64,000 nucleotides of DNA. Origin: Trichosphaerium sp. ATCC 40318 (taxonomy: Eukaryota > Discosea > Flabellinia > Trichosidae). The translations under genes were made by a program, and so were the position numbers. Under the pieces are notes generated by a model. That model was not told the origin of the DNA, made no database searches, and saw only the letters and a program-made list of their open reading frames with translations. Each line of letters opens with the position of its first letter. Positions within the stretch are counted from its first letter, which is position 1. The stretch is from NCBI GenBank assembly GCA_038496445.1, contig JALMLS010000637.1, forward strand, positions 62,001 to 126,000, in the 5' to 3' direction. Shown here piece after piece: positions 34,095-47,700 of this stretch.

Positions 34095-37000
34095 TTAAAG
34101 CTCATGCCGTGGCGACTTCGACTTCTTTTTTGACTTTTCTACATAGCGTTAACACCAATTGCAAGAAAAGCGAGAAAAAAAAAATACGTACTTTTCTTTT
34201 TTGACGATTGTACTGATGGTGGTGTACCGCGTGCAGATTTAACTGCACGTTCTTGGCTAGCAGGTTGTACCTTTACTTTAAAGCCTTTTACAGTATTAGC
34301 GCTTTGCGTGTTTTCACGCTTTTTGCGCCTACGTCCTTCGCTAGGCGAAGCATCAGAACTAGCTGAATTGACAGTCTGCTGAGGCTACAGCGATGTTAGC
34401 AACAGAACAATTTGGTTTTCAGGTTAAAAAGCGTTTAAACTGCAAAATACGTACAGATGCTGTTAGAGGATGTGAGTATGATCCACGCCCTGAGCCTGTA
34501 CGTGGTGTAGAGTCTTCACTATCAGAAGATTCGCTCTTTTCATCATTTTTATTAACTTCATCCCATGGACTCTTAAAATTATAACTAGCCTTGTATAAGT
34601 ACAGAAACCAATATGTGCTTGATGAAAAAGCAAACGCTCGAAGAAAAAACAAGCTCACAACTGAGAAAACCGCGCAAAGATTTTTTGTTTGAGCTCTCAA
34701 AAATCAAGTGAAAAAGAGACGTACTATCCATATTTCTCAGCACAGCTTGCTGGTTTTATAGGATACTTTGAAAATACTCTAGTAAGAATACTTTGAGATG
34801 GAAGTTCATCAAACCAAGGATGTTTGATAAGTGCTTTTAAATTTGGTCGCTTTAGTGATGCTTTATTCAAGCAACTTGCAACAAAATCAAAGAATTCGTT
34901 AGACCACTTATCTGGTTCACTAGTACTGATATTAGAAATGCAATTACGCGGCTAAAATAGATCGTACGCAAGTCTAGGTGGTGCACTACGTATGATAGTA
35001 AAGAGTGCTCGGACAGGCGGTTTTTCAGAGTGAGGAGGACGCTTCTCAGCTACCTCTATGCAAGTAATACCAAGTGACCATACATCTGCTGATTTGTCAT
35101 GACCACGTTCTTCTATTACTTCCGGTGCCATCCTAAATAATTAATACATGCTTATTCCTTCGAAAGTTAGTCAACATACCAATAAGGGGAGCCAATACTT
35201 GTGTTTCTAACCATTTCTGGTTGACATATTGTCGAAATTCCAAAATCAGCTAAAACACATGTGTTAATACCATAAACTACCTCAAACATTATTCGTACTC
35301 AATTTACATTCGCCATGCGTATTGACAAGTAGATTCGCCTTTAGTAAAACGTCAGTTTACATGCAAAAAAAAATAAATTCAAAAAAAGCAACAAATTCTT
35401 TCAAAAAAATAATAGACACGTACAGCCTTGATATCTCTGTGAATACGATTGAGTTTATGTAAATACTTTGTCCCTGGACGAGCTTATATGTGATTAATTT
35501 AATACAGTCTTCATTGAGACCTCCAGGCATCTTATCTAGAATATCTACAAGAGATCCAGCGTCCAAAAATTCCATGACAATCTATAATTCACAATTGTTA
35601 TTGTGGATTCATATAAACGCGTGCATTGCGCGCAATACACGTACCCAGTACTTTTTAGCCTTGTGAAATGCACCAAAATATTTAACAATACATGGATGTT
35701 CGACAGCTTGAAGAATCTTAATCTCATTTGTCAAAGCGTCTATTTTAGCAGTTTTCTGGTCTAGAAGCTTAATAGCCACAAAAGCCTTCGTTTTCCTATC
35801 TTGACCGCGCACAACAGAACCAAACGCGCTACAATAGAGGTTAAAAAAACTACTACAACAAAAATATTTTGAGGCTTTTGGAAAAAATGGTGCAATCCAC
35901 CAGCGCAGCCGAGATGGAACAAAATGACGTACCCACGGCCTATCACTTCCATCGTTTTAAATATTTCTACAGGATCTTTCTTAAAGTACAAGTCTTCTTC
36001 CTCTTCCGCCCTAAACAGTGAGTAAATATTTGCTACATAAAACACTAGCTAAAAACCTCATACTTTTTGTCGCCATTCGCCACGGGCTCTACTGTTTTAC
36101 TATGTTGCACTTCTTCCTTTAATATATGTACTTCTGTCAACAAACTCTGATTTTTAGATTCAAGAAGCTTTAGTCTATCTCTAAGCTCCTCAACATTACT
36201 GTCTTGTTTGACTAGTTTAGGACTAGTAGCAGCGGACTGGAATTTAGCGATGAATGACTGTACTGGAAACTTTGCGAGCGTAACAACACAGCTAACCTAT
36301 TACAACAGTTAACATCACCAAAAAAACTGTAAGGGACAAATAAAAATCAAACGTACTGTTGAATCATCACTTAGTAATGCCTTACATTCTATTCGTCTAA
36401 CACCTTCTTTTATAAGCTTTAAAAAATCGCTACATCCTTTAATCAACGCTTGTATATCACTATTAATAATCTCATCATATGGGTGCCTGTTAAAAAGAAG
36501 TATTAGCTAAAACGAACAAATACAAAACCCAGAAAAAAAAGAAAAGAATCTTACCCAAAAAAATCCTCTGCTGCTCTGTTATAACATAACACTTTCCCAG
36601 TTTTAACCTTTGCTATAATAACAGGTTCTGCAAGCTCTTCAAACATTGCAAAGTCGCCCTCACCAGGTTCTGTAATTAGGAATTAGGAAAATTATAATTG
36701 CAATTAGGTAATTGATAAACTAATTTAAGTGTTATATGAGTTTTTACGAGTTTTATAAGCGTAAGCAAAGGTTGTAGAGTAGATTTTCGCACCTTCATCT
36801 TCTGAGCTGACTTGAGTAGCGTAAAACCCTGATGTTATTCTACTGTTGCTGCTTCCAGGCTTTGCAGTAGGCGTCTAAGAACAATAACGTAAGCAATAAA
36901 AAAAACAATTTGCGAAACGAATGAGTAGCTTATAAAGGGTGCTGAGAAAACGCAAGTTCTAGTGCTTTACGTTCGAAAAATGTTTTGCCAAAAAAAACGC

Positions 37001-37416
37001 AAAAGCGCACAGCGTATCTCGACGAAGTACAACAGTGCGCGCGAATAAGTGTACCTTTAAAGCCGTACTCCATGCTTCCATTTGTTCTTTACTTGGGCAT
37101 CGTAAATGCATTCTACAATTGTTAGAGAGGTCATTGTGAGGGTATTTTCAGTACCGTTTGCCAGTAACGCTAATGATAGTGATTGTGTTTTGTTTTCCTG
37201 TTGCAGACTGCCCATCGTGTATCATTACGTTCGAAAGCTTTATTGTCGCCGCCTTGCTTATATCCTGGAAGGCGCAAGATTTAGACTCGTTAGTAAAACT
37301 ATTCGTACCTTTGGCCCCGAAGCAACGTAGAGAGTACCGTCAGCAATCCAACACCATTTTTTTTTCCAGCCGAACGACTGCTTTTTTTGTAAATAGCCCT
37401 TTACACCAACTGACAT
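34095..37416 (-). CDS. STE20-type protein kinase with N-terminal PH and PAS domains (frameshift in the kinase core)
   Basis: About 15 exons. Exons 1-3 (37416-37055) encode a PH domain: it starts V-K-G-Y-L-Q-K-K, has K-K-K-W-C-W-I and the conserved Trp in the last helix (E-A-W-S-T-A-L-K). Exons 5-6 (36669-36357) look like a PAS domain (E-L-A-E-P-V-I-I-A, K-V-L-C-Y-N-R-A-A-E-D-F-F-G). A coiled coil follows (L-R-D-R-L-K-L-L-E-S-K). The kinase has V-I-G-R-G-A-F-G-S-V, V-A-I-K, H-R-D-I-K, D-F-G and S-P-Y-W-M-A-P-E-V-I-E-E, typical of STE20/MST/PAK kinases. The C-terminus is Ser-rich and basic, possibly a nuclear-localisation tail. In the exon at 35581-35424 the frame shifts by one base between L-V-Q-G and Y-L-H-K-L. 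As given, the gene cannot make a complete kinase unless this is a sequence error or is bypassed. Confidence 0.8.
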
Positions 37417-37918
37417 GTTGTGTTGAATAGGGCAACGAAATGGCAACTATTTGCTATCAAAAAAACCCTTGACCAATATCAAACTTTTTACAGCCCAAAG
37501 TACCTTCAAACTGACGACAACTATACTTTGCTCATGTAGCCACAATAATTGCAGCGACGGCTGAAAAAGCAAAATTAGGTTCATAATTGCATACTGTGCT
37601 CATGATGTCATTTATAGTGTGCTCGAATAAGATAACGGAAACGCGCGTGCAATGGAAGTTAAAACAGTTTATTTAAAACATCACTAGCAAATCCATTTTT
37701 ATATCGCTTGTTAAATGCGATTGAGCGTCAAAATCACTACGCTGGCAAGGATTTCTTAATTACAAGCAACAAAAAAGGCGAGAAGAGCAACATGAACTAA
37801 TCAATCCAAATACGTTAAAGTAATACGAAAGACGAGCGTTTCTAAACTCTCGCGCGACAACGTTCGTCAGTGATAGCTGTATTTTACCAGCACAACGCTA
37901 GAGAAGATGGTTTTATAT
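37417..37918. other. Region between two minus-strand genes
   Basis: It is the 5' side of the PH-PAS-kinase gene and the 3' side of the EF-hand gene's stop at 37919. No gene is seen. Confidence 0.5.
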
Positions 37919-39180
37919 TTAAACAGACCAGGTTGTAGCTTTATCTGGATTTTCTTCTTCCTCATTATGCGCTAAATTGAGAAATTGTTGAATCTTTTCT
38001 GTCAAGCGTTCGAATACGTGACTGTGCTCTTTGTAAAATTCGTGAAATTCCTCTCTACTAAGTGTACTACCAGAGGTTGTCTGTGAAAGAACTGTGCGTG
38101 CCTACAATAATAGGAAGTAAGCACGTGATGTAATGTTGTTGTTACAAAAAAACTAATTCACCATTTCTTTGCTTAGCTCATTGAAAGCTTGCTCAATCCC
38201 TCGTGTACGAAGTTCCTCTGGAAAATCTTCGCTACCTCCTTCACGTTCTATTTGCAATAGTACATTCTTCATAGAGATTAAAGCTTTTCTTAGGAACACT
38301 GTTAGTGATAAGAGGCAACTAAATGACATACTCGAAAAAGTCTTCTAACTCTCTAAGTGTGATAAGGTTGTTGTTGTTTTTGTCGATAGCCTTATTTGAA
38401 TATTAGTAACAGCCTTAGATAGTATGAAGCAACCTTGAAGCATAGTTCAGCACGCATATCTATTGTTCCTTGGGCTAGCACCGCAAAAGATGACACAAAC
38501 TCTTGCAAGTCTAGAAAAAAAGGCAACAATCAGCTTTACTTTTGGTAAAAATATTTGTTTGCGTACTTATGAATCCAGTCTTGTCCCTATCAAATAATAA
38601 AAACAATTCTTCAATACATTTTTCATCACTAAAGAGAGGAATCGCCTAATTTTATGAGCTACAAATTGATTTTCATTTGAACGTTGTTCGTTTTATTTTT
38701 TTTCGGAAAATATTACCTCCAAATCGTCCTCCATTTCATCAAAAACTTCACTGACAGCGTTTAGGATCACTTGAAACATAAATAAAACACTTTTCGGTTA
38801 CCTGATGATGATATCGAACTTATCCTTTGTAATACTCCCTTCAACATTATAAACACAAAGAAAAACCAAAATTATCACGTGCCCAGCTTTTGTTCATGCT
38901 TTTGGAATATTTCTACAAAACAATGTTAAAAGGAACTATCGTGTACCTTTCTTATCAAATAGAGCGTACCAATGAGTCTATCAACCTTTTCAGTTGGTAA
39001 TATTTGTTTTGCGTATGAAATCGTCCTCCTGATGTCTGATGACATTAAACCCTTTCTAGCTCGTCTTTTCTTTGCTTTGAGCTTCTTTTCTTCAATTTCT
39101 TTCTTACTCTCCCGTGCAAGCAGTTGTGCACTCTCTGTTTTTTCTTGTATACCTGCTTGATTAGACCCACAGCAACCCAT
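37919..39180 (-). CDS. Lipid-anchored EF-hand calcium-binding protein (calcineurin-B/NCS-like)
   Basis: About nine exons. The N-terminus M-G-C-C-G-S-N-Q fits myristoylation at Gly2 and palmitoylation at the following Cys residues, so the protein is probably membrane-attached. A basic helix follows. EF-hand-like segments are F-D-R-D-K-T-G-F-I-N-L-Q-E-F (ending near 38490) and A-I-D-K-N-N-N-N-L-I-T-L-R-E-L (about 38395-38340). The segment F-V-S-S-F-A-V-L-A-Q-G-T is the calcineurin-B/recoverin-type linker. The C-terminus (A-R-T-V-L-S-Q-T...) is a further helical region with acidic stretches. The second EF loop has Asp/Asn at the usual calcium positions and should bind; the others are less certain. 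One intron (about 38880) appears to start with GC (GCACGT). Role: calcium signalling at membranes. Confidence 0.75.
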
Positions 39181-40539
39181 GTCGTTTCGATAACAGTATT
39201 TTTAACTTATCAAGAGGGTTCAATAAAAGTCATGTGCGACGCACCAAACGTTGCTGGCTGCTTTGGGCCTCACCAATGCCAAACAAATACGTGCACCAAA
39301 AGTTGTTCTTGTATTGGTTCGGTGGCTTTGACTCTGCGTCGTCTTGGCGTGAAATCTATACTAAGCGTTTAATAGCTACGTCAGAGACAAGTTGATTGAG
39401 GTTGGTACCGGTCGCAAAAACGTGGCTTGGTTGGATTTTGCTTCAAGCTGCGTGTGCGGTGTTGTAGTTACTACCAATACGTAATATAACGTATTTTCAT
39501 TGTTTTGAGAAGTCTATCAACAACGTATTCTGGGTTTGTTCGCTTGTAGTCGTTCTACAAGCTCTATAATAAACGTATTGCCACATACGCGCATACTAAT
39601 AGGTAGTGTGCCTGAAACATGGTTTTACAAACTTGAATCTTTTTATGCCTACACTCCATTTTGCGCTGGTATCGTCTGGACGTTATTGTGTCAATACCAC
39701 AAGAGCCAGTAAAGTGATTTTGGGAAGCTGGCTCGATATAATTGTTGGTACGGGATTGAATCTTTGTATGTTTCTCCCTCCATGGATAATGAACGTGTTA
39801 CGCATGGAAACATGATTGCCAGTGGTGGAAAACCACTTCTACGTGTTTTCCGAAACGTTTTTTTGGAACAAAAAAGGAATTGTCTTTACATCGTTCTAAA
39901 CTTCTTGTATGTGTTTTCTAGGCGTACTAAATACTAAAAACATGACTTTTGAGATTATATAGCTATTTTGAGGGTTTTTACAGTATTTTACAAATTACTC
40001 AGCACAAGTTTTCCAATTTGAAAAGTAGTCGCTTGTCAGTTACTCCTATAGGCAAGGCTATGCTGTGGGAGGTTTTAGTGTAAACTGTATATTACTATGC
40101 TCAATGCAAACCAATTTGAAACAAAATGAGTACCAATCGGATCACCAGAGGCAGGGCTACAGGTATGCTTAGGTCCCACAATTTTTTTTTGTGTTGGTTT
40201 TAGGTGTACAAAGAAAATGAGTATATCGTGTTATCGTATTTGTAAAAAAGTACCATGAGCACTTATCATGTAAAAATTCTGAACTGATCTCAATACCTAA
40301 ATTCTGTCTTGGATGCTCCAAAGCTATGTAATGACCCTGAAATAAATAACTGACAAAGAAAGTAACCTGGTAGCCATATCTTTTGTAAAAACTCATTGCT
40401 TGGATACCTCAATGTAACCTGTGAATTGTACTGTGTATCAACGTCATGTGATTGGAAAAAGGAGCGATGGCACGTGCAATTTCGTTGCTATGGAAAGTAA
40501 GAAAATTATGAGAATTGTTTTGGTGTACATGATTTGAAT

Positions 40540-40930
40540 AACGGCACTTGAGCGAGGAATTGTTACAAGGAAGATACGTCACGGAACAAGCGTTTTTATG
40601 ATGGAGCTAGAAGCAATTTATGTATAAACAAGGTATGGCATGGAGAACAAGTATTGGTGCACCGCTACTCGCCAACCGGGGCAGCAAAGCCGTTATATAG
40701 ATGGTAAACTAGAAGGAGTAGACAAATGTTGGTATTACGATGGACAAATGGAAGACCAAAGCCATTTTGCAAATGGTGAACTGGTATACTGAAGGCCAAG
40801 TAATAGAGAAAATCGAGTATGAGCGGTAAGCAGCAAATGGCATGAAAAGCGGTCAAATCAAAATTCAAACTAAATTTATAGACAACAAGATGAATGGACG
40901 GTACAGAGTGGCACCCAAACAGATGGTTAA
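40540..40930 (+). pseudogene. MORN-type repeat relic
   Basis: Three frames in turn show the MORN-type repeat pattern: R-Y-I-D-G-K-L-E-G-V-D-K-C-W, then Y-D-G-Q-M, then after a stop G-Q-I-K-I-Q-T-K-F-I-D-N-K-M. Stops and frameshifts separate them, so the copy is dead. It resembles the repeats at 1-363 and 7964-8554. Confidence 0.65.
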
Positions 40931-40984
40931 GACACGCAAAATCTGTAACACAAATAAAAATCTCAGTTACAGAACTGCTATTTT

Positions 40985-41150
40985 TTAGTACCCCTTTAGT
41001 ATGTACGAAATTGGTTTAGTATGAACGCCTGCAAGTGCTTTGAGTCCGTTATCTGTCACCAATGTGGAAGTAATATCAATTTTGTGTACACCTTTCAATG
41101 CCTTGATACCGTAATCTGTAATTGAAGTATAACGATAAAGGCAAATAGAA
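40985..41150 (-). pseudogene. LRR fragment related to the F-box/LRR genes
   Basis: Two LRR units of the type S-I-T-D-Y-G-I-K-A-L-K-G-V-H-K-I-D-I and L-V-T-D-N-G-L-K-A-L-A-G-V-H-T lie in a short minus-strand frame, with no F-box and no flanking repeats. It is nearly identical in pattern to 5940-6600, so it is probably a detached copy. Confidence 0.65.
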
Positions 41151-41713
41151 TGACAATACCTACTCCATTTTACCTCCGAAGATACAAAAAACACTTGTCT
41201 TTTTTGACTTCGATTTTGTTTTCACTTCTCTGCTGTGAACTTACCGGTAAAGCTATTACGTAACCTCATCCCTAAACAACATATTTTGAAAGTAATCCAA
41301 CAACACTAAAACAAACAAAGTATAGCCAAGTCATACGAAAAAATGTGTTCTTCCTAAATCGGACTAATCTAGACATTTATCCGACTTACGCTAAGTATCT
41401 TTAACGTAATTAAAAGTACGGAAGTTAACATTCATGTGCGAGAACTTCCACCGAAAAAGTATATCTGATTGCACTGCTTGAAAACTTGATGAGCTCATTG
41501 TAACAATGAACGTAGCTTCCGATTTGGTATACAGTGAATAGACAATGAGAAATTGGTAAAAGTTGAAGAAACTCCGTTTAAATTACTTCAATACAATTGT
41601 ACTGAGTTAAAGAAAAGGCATAACTTACTGTTCGAGGATTACAATAAAGTTCAAAGAAATGTTGACTTAATCTTGACAACATACAAGTTTAGTTCGTAAT
41701 CTCACTTGTCGTC

Positions 41714-44700
41714 ATGGCATCTGGTAAACCATTACTAGAAAGGAAGATAAAAGAGTATGAGGAGAAGATAGAAGATGCGCTAGGGAAGCGTCTGAACATA
41801 GTTATTGATTTTAGCTTCGAAGCTTCCGGTGTAAGTCTTCTAAGTCTGTTTTTACCGTACAGAGATGTTAACTTCGGTATTTAGGGCGGAGACAACTTGT
41901 TGTATGATCAAGTATGGAAGAATCATTTATCTAAGATTCTAGTGAACGGGTACGCGTCAAATAGACAATAACCGCGGTTATATCAAGTTTTAAACCGATT
42001 TGTATTTTTTGGTTGTACCTAAACCGTTAAAATCGTCTAATATTTGCCCAAGACTCATTCCTAAATGGACGAGGACCGGTGGAGAGCCTTGGAAGAAGTT
42101 TTGTATAGAGAGCTTCGATACAATCGTTTTTGGCTATGACACAACAAACAGCATTAAAGAGTACGCAGTGATTAGATTTAAAGCGCTTCTAACTCTTTAG
42201 GAATAGTACGCTGCATTAGGAATAAGTATTCCCGCATGCGAGCATTTTGTTTCCTTTTTGAGAATTGTTTTCAACCTTTTCCGGTTTTGTTTTCTGTTGA
42301 TCTTACTTTTATGTTTTAGGAGCTGTAAGTTTACTATTGAGATTAAAAACAGATGTTTGGTTGTTTACGTAAATGCTAAAGATGTAAAGGTCTTAACTCG
42401 TGAACATTGTGATAAAATGGGTACCAGCCTCCTTTTTTTTTGTTTCTCTTTTTTCTGCGAAAACGATTGAGATAATCAGGTTACTTACTTGAATATTTAG
42501 AAGCTTTATTTGGCTTACCATTAAGATTATGTACGTGATACAAAATTTATATTAGGCGGTTTGCTATTGGGGGGTATTAAGTGATAAACTTTAAAAATTA
42601 GTTCTTTGCACTTTTTTTTTCTGACTTTTTTTCTTGGTTAGTTGCCTTGGATCTACCAGACCAATTAAAAACATGGGAAGATAAGTATGAAGAACTCGTT
42701 GGTGTCAGAGTACGAAATGAATTCATCAAATGTTGTGTTGTTTCGAGAGAGCCATCTGAACTTACTTATTTTCTTTTTCATTGCAGATTCCTTTGGTTGT
42801 TGACTTGAACAGTTTCGGAAACCACAAAAACTTTACATCCTTAAAAATTAAAGACCAGCGTGATTATCTTGACAGTATACTATCAAAACACTTACCTGGC
42901 ATAATCAGTAAGAACTACAGGTAACGTTTTGGATTATATTTAATGACACCAATCTTCTTGAATTCACGTGTTTTCTTGTTTAGTATTGGACAGATGGCTG
43001 CAAAAAAGGGTAACGATTCCTTTAAAGAACTAGTACAAAAGAAAGTCACACAAATTATCTTCAAGTATGATCCTGAGAATACCTTAAAGAAGTACGTGCT
43101 TCATGTCATACTTACATATTCATAAAAAAAAAGACGATGTTCGTTTATTGCTCACATAAAAATAGGTGGTGGAGTTTAGACTATCAAAATGGCCCTATGG
43201 TAGTAACAGTAAATTTGAAAGATGCTAAAAATGCTGTCCGTGACTTTACTGATACACTTGGTGAGCATTTTCTTAAATTATTCGGTTTTTTGTAACACTA
43301 ATTCGTAATTTCTTTCAAGACAACGTATTCTGCACAAAGGAATTAGAGTATACCTCAAACTGTGAAAATGGCCTAAAAGATCTTGAATCATTGATGGAAG
43401 AAGGCATTGGAAAGAGAGTACCTATTGACGTACGACGACCGACAAAAGTCCTCTCTGGTTTTTTCTTACCTTCTTTGATAGGTTGATTGGTCTTTTATTA
43501 CTTCTGAGAAGTACCTAAAAGTAGCTTCTCATATGAGAGAGAGGTATTTTAACGGTATCAACAATAATAAACGTGGTATTCTTGCAAACATACTCACAAC
43601 TGGATCAGAATCGTAAGTTTTTTTTTTCATTTTCATTGTCTAAGTTGGTATTAACTGTTCTTTTTACAAAAGGCTATGTGGAGCATCTAAAAAGGATGGA
43701 GCACTTAAATCAGCTGCGCCAAAGATCAACCAAATAGTGTATAAAGTACATCCAGAGAATAATGTCAAAGATTCTGACCATTTCACGTTGCAAATCAACA
43801 ATAATGGTGTAGTCCTTATATCTGCGAACTATGAGTACGTGCAGCTTTGTTAATTAATTTAATTATCCCTCTTATCACTGTTATTTATCCCTTTGACTAA
43901 TCATTACATTACAGCCGATGCAGAGGAAGCTATGCTGCAAATAAGTGGAAACAAATCTTGATTGAAAAATCGCCATCAAACTTCTCTGTAACACCAGGTT
44001 TGCCTGCGGCAATAAAGGCTCTCGTAGGAGGTAAAGTACGTATTAAGGAGCACATATTTTAGCAAGTTGATTAACATTTTATTAGGCTTCTGGACCTATT
44101 TCAGTAGCACCTTTCGCTCCTTCACCAATTAATGGTGATCCTTCGTATGCTCCTCCTGGTGAGTCAGCGCGTCCACCTAGAGCAACGCCAACTCCAACAC
44201 CTACACCAAAAGCAGCTCCTGTTGCTAGAAGGACAAATGTAGTTTCTCCTAGAGGTCCTAAGAAAGTACCACTTAGAAGTCCAAAGAGAGCAGGTTCTAA
44301 AAAGGCTTTTCGAAAATTTGGTGGCAAGAAAGGAAAATTTGGCGGCAAGAAAGGAAAATTCGGTGGCAAGAAAGGCAAGTTCGGTCCTAAGAAGAGGTTT
44401 GGCAAGTTTGGCGGAAAACGAGGAAAGTTTGGTCCAAAGAAGACTGGAGGTTTATCTCCAAGAGGTCCTAAAAAAATGCCATTTAGAGGCGTTAAAAAGA
44501 CAGGATTTGGTCCAAAGAAACGTTTTGGTGGCAACACAAAAGCACCAAGTGCTTCGAAGCCAACTCCTCAAAAGTCCATGGGATCAGGACCTGCTAGTCC
44601 ATCTATTCCTTCATCTGCATCTGTATATAAAACAGCGTTGAGTAATATTGAGAAAATGAACAAGTGTATATTCGAAGCTGTTGGAAAATCCATTTGTGTC

Positions 44701-47700
44701 AACTTGGATTGGAGTATGCTATCTGCTTCAGAGATAAACAATCACGTGCGAAAAATTGATTTCATTTACTCTCTTTTGTTAATTGTTTATCTATAGCGCG
44801 ATCCTAATGACAGGATAATGACAAGGTTCTCTGGAATACATACGACCTCAATGTTTGCAAAAGGGTGCGTTTGATATTTGATTTATTGATGATCTTTCTT
44901 TACTTACTGAACTTTGTAGATTTTTTGCTGCAGCAAAAACTGATTCTGTTTTACGTGATACTTTAATAGAGAGAGTTGATACTATTACCTTTGGAATAGA
45001 TTTAACAGATGGTGTCGATGATAAGAAATATGGTTATTCTTCTAAATTCTACAAAGTTGAACTTAACGGCAAAGGTAAAGTTCTTTCATCGAACAGCTTT
45101 TTTTTTATTGTACGCTTACTGAGTACGCTTACTGAGTATGTAGCTTTAAAAATTGTTCAAAACTTGAATAATTATATGGATGAATTAAGAGGGTTTGAAT
45201 TGAAGTTTGATGATGTCTTTAAAATTAAAGCACAACAAGTACGCACAAGAAAATAACGAGAAAGAACAAAGAGTTGTTTCAGTGTTTTCTAATCCCTACC
45301 TCTAGGCGAGAGCGAAGTCTTTAGAGAATCGTAAAAAGACTATGCCAGAGTACAACAAGAATATGGAAAAGGTGAAACAAGGAGGTGTTCCTATTGAATA
45401 TATCTATGAGCCATGGATACGTGATGAAAAGTTTTTGGAAAAGGATAAAAAGGAGCTGGGAAGATTTTTCGAAAGCTACCTTGAAAAACAACATGTGAGG
45501 ATTTCTAAAGCCCTAGCTAAACTAGCTGAAGATCCAATAAAGAAGAAAGCACTCCAGAAGGTACAATGAGAATGAAAATGGAAGATAGAAACGCTAACAC
45601 CTTTTAAAGATTAAAAAACTTCGATTGAACTTTAATACGCACAACAAGAACAAATGTGAATACGGCATGAGAAGCGCAAACTTTTTCATTCTTACACTTC
45701 TTCCTGTACGCAAAAACCGTGCCTTTGGGTATATTCTAAAGTAGTAACAATTCATTAAAGGACGGCGTGTTGAGTTGGGATGCAAACATAAGATGCTGCT
45801 CTGACGACTTTTCGTTATCACTGCTAGAAAAACTTGATCCTTTCTTAAGCACACGTGTTGAAGAAGGTCAACGCGAAGTTCAAGAAAAACTAGATGTATT
45901 GAATGCTAAGATTGAGAAAGCTTTGGGTAGAGTACGTCCTTTTAAAAGCACAAGACAAAACAAAACGAAACTCTAGTTTTATTGTTGTTAACTTTTTTTA
46001 AAGCCGATGCCTATTGAGTTTGACTTCAGTTTCACTGAGTCTAAAGAGTTCATGGGCAAAAGTTTCAAAATGCAGAGTACTATTATGAGTTGGCTTCCAA
46101 GTTTGATCAGACCTGTGTTCGATGGTGAAGACCACAGGGGCAATCCACTTGGTTTGTCCCAACTTTGGGGTGTTGATGACATTCTAAAGCAAGCATGGGC
46201 AGAACGTGTTGATAAAGTCGTTGTTGGTTTCGATCCTGAAAATAATGTAAACGACACACAACTCGGAAAGCGTACAAAGACATACTACTCAGTGAAATTA
46301 GAGAATCGTGTAATAACCTTCTGGTGTAACATGAAAAATTATGATGATAACTTTATGTTTTGGGATAGAAAACTCGAGGCCATATTCCTCTTGAAGGTAC
46401 TTGAAATCACGTGATAATTATGTTTGTTATTGGCGTTTATATTTTAGCGAAATTTGAGAACTTACTGTACGCGTAGGCTCTTGCAGCTGAGAGAGACAAT
46501 GCCAAGAAACTACTTGAAGAGGTTAAAATATATGCTCCAAAATTTGGCATGTCTGTTCAGCAGCTACCAGTTGCGATTGACTACAGCTTTGCAAGATACC
46601 AAGAATATCATGCAATGTACCCTGACGATCAGTACACCCTTCTCAATGATAACTTCGTCACTGGAAAGCAAGTATTGAAGTGTTTAGATATTGTATTCAA
46701 TGAGAAAAAAGAATACATGACTTTCTTTAAATCTCATGTTAAAGGCATTATCATTAAACGTGACCCAGAAAATAACGTGTATGATAAGATGTTCCAACAG
46801 TATCCAGGAGCAGTGTTGGGTATTAACTCAAACAAACAAATGGAGATACTAGCAAATCTAGAATACAACAGGTGCGGTGATAATAACACGAAATTAATGT
46901 CAAGTTGTTTGTTTGCTTATGTTTGCACAATAGGCTTACTGATTTTGGTCCAAAAATCAAAGTTGCCTTCGACATTGAAAAGGAGAGACTGTACGCCTTT
47001 TATTTAATATTTCAGAGTAGCAAAATAGCTCACGTGCGTTTAGTGCATTCGTAAAAGGAGGTTCTGCATCACAAGCCAACATTCAAAGAATTGTTGGCAA
47101 GAAAGTCCTTGCCGATGTTGATTGGGATGCTTTGGTCTTGGATGTTGACTTTAAGCAATTGGAGAAAGCAGAGCGTTCCAAGCTAATGAAACTAGCTAAT
47201 ACTTCTCTACTTAAAAAAGCAGAAGAAGTCATCGCTAGCCTTGTTAGTCATCCAGACTCAAAGAAGGCCGTTCATCAATATGTTGATAAATTCTTAATTT
47301 CTGTTGGTATCAATGCTAAGAATGAAACAAAGTATGATGCTGATACAAAGACGATGACATTCTGCGCTAAAGTTGATGATCTGAACAATGGCACTATTGA
47401 CATGAACTATTGGCGTGTACTTGCTAACGATTTCATGGGTACGAGAAAACAACTTTCTCGATGATTGTTGTTGTTGGATTGTTTATTTTGTTCATTCTTT
47501 CTCCTCTTCTCTTCTAGTTTTTACATGTTCTTATATTGTTTAGGTATTCTCGTAAGTGGTGGTATGAAGAAAGCTAATGCTTCAATCGAAAAAACAAAGG
47601 CCCAAGGTAATGATTCCGTGGGTTCTTTTTTTCTGACTTTTTTTATGTAGCTATTAAGAACATCGGAAAGAATATCAACGTTAAAGTCAGTTGGGACTTT

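Larger units (their letters stand above)
39181..41713. other. Gene-poor stretch with two repeat-gene relics
   Basis: Apart from the MORN and LRR relics listed separately, I find no supported gene in 2.5 kb. Small frames at 39606-39815 and 40169-40396 have no motif. The promoter of the long gene starting at 41714 must lie at the right edge. Confidence 0.5.

Noticed and set aside
44082-44537. Long Pro/Phe-rich minus-strand frame
   Set aside because: It is the complement of the F-G-G-K-K-G-K repeat in the plus-strand gene.
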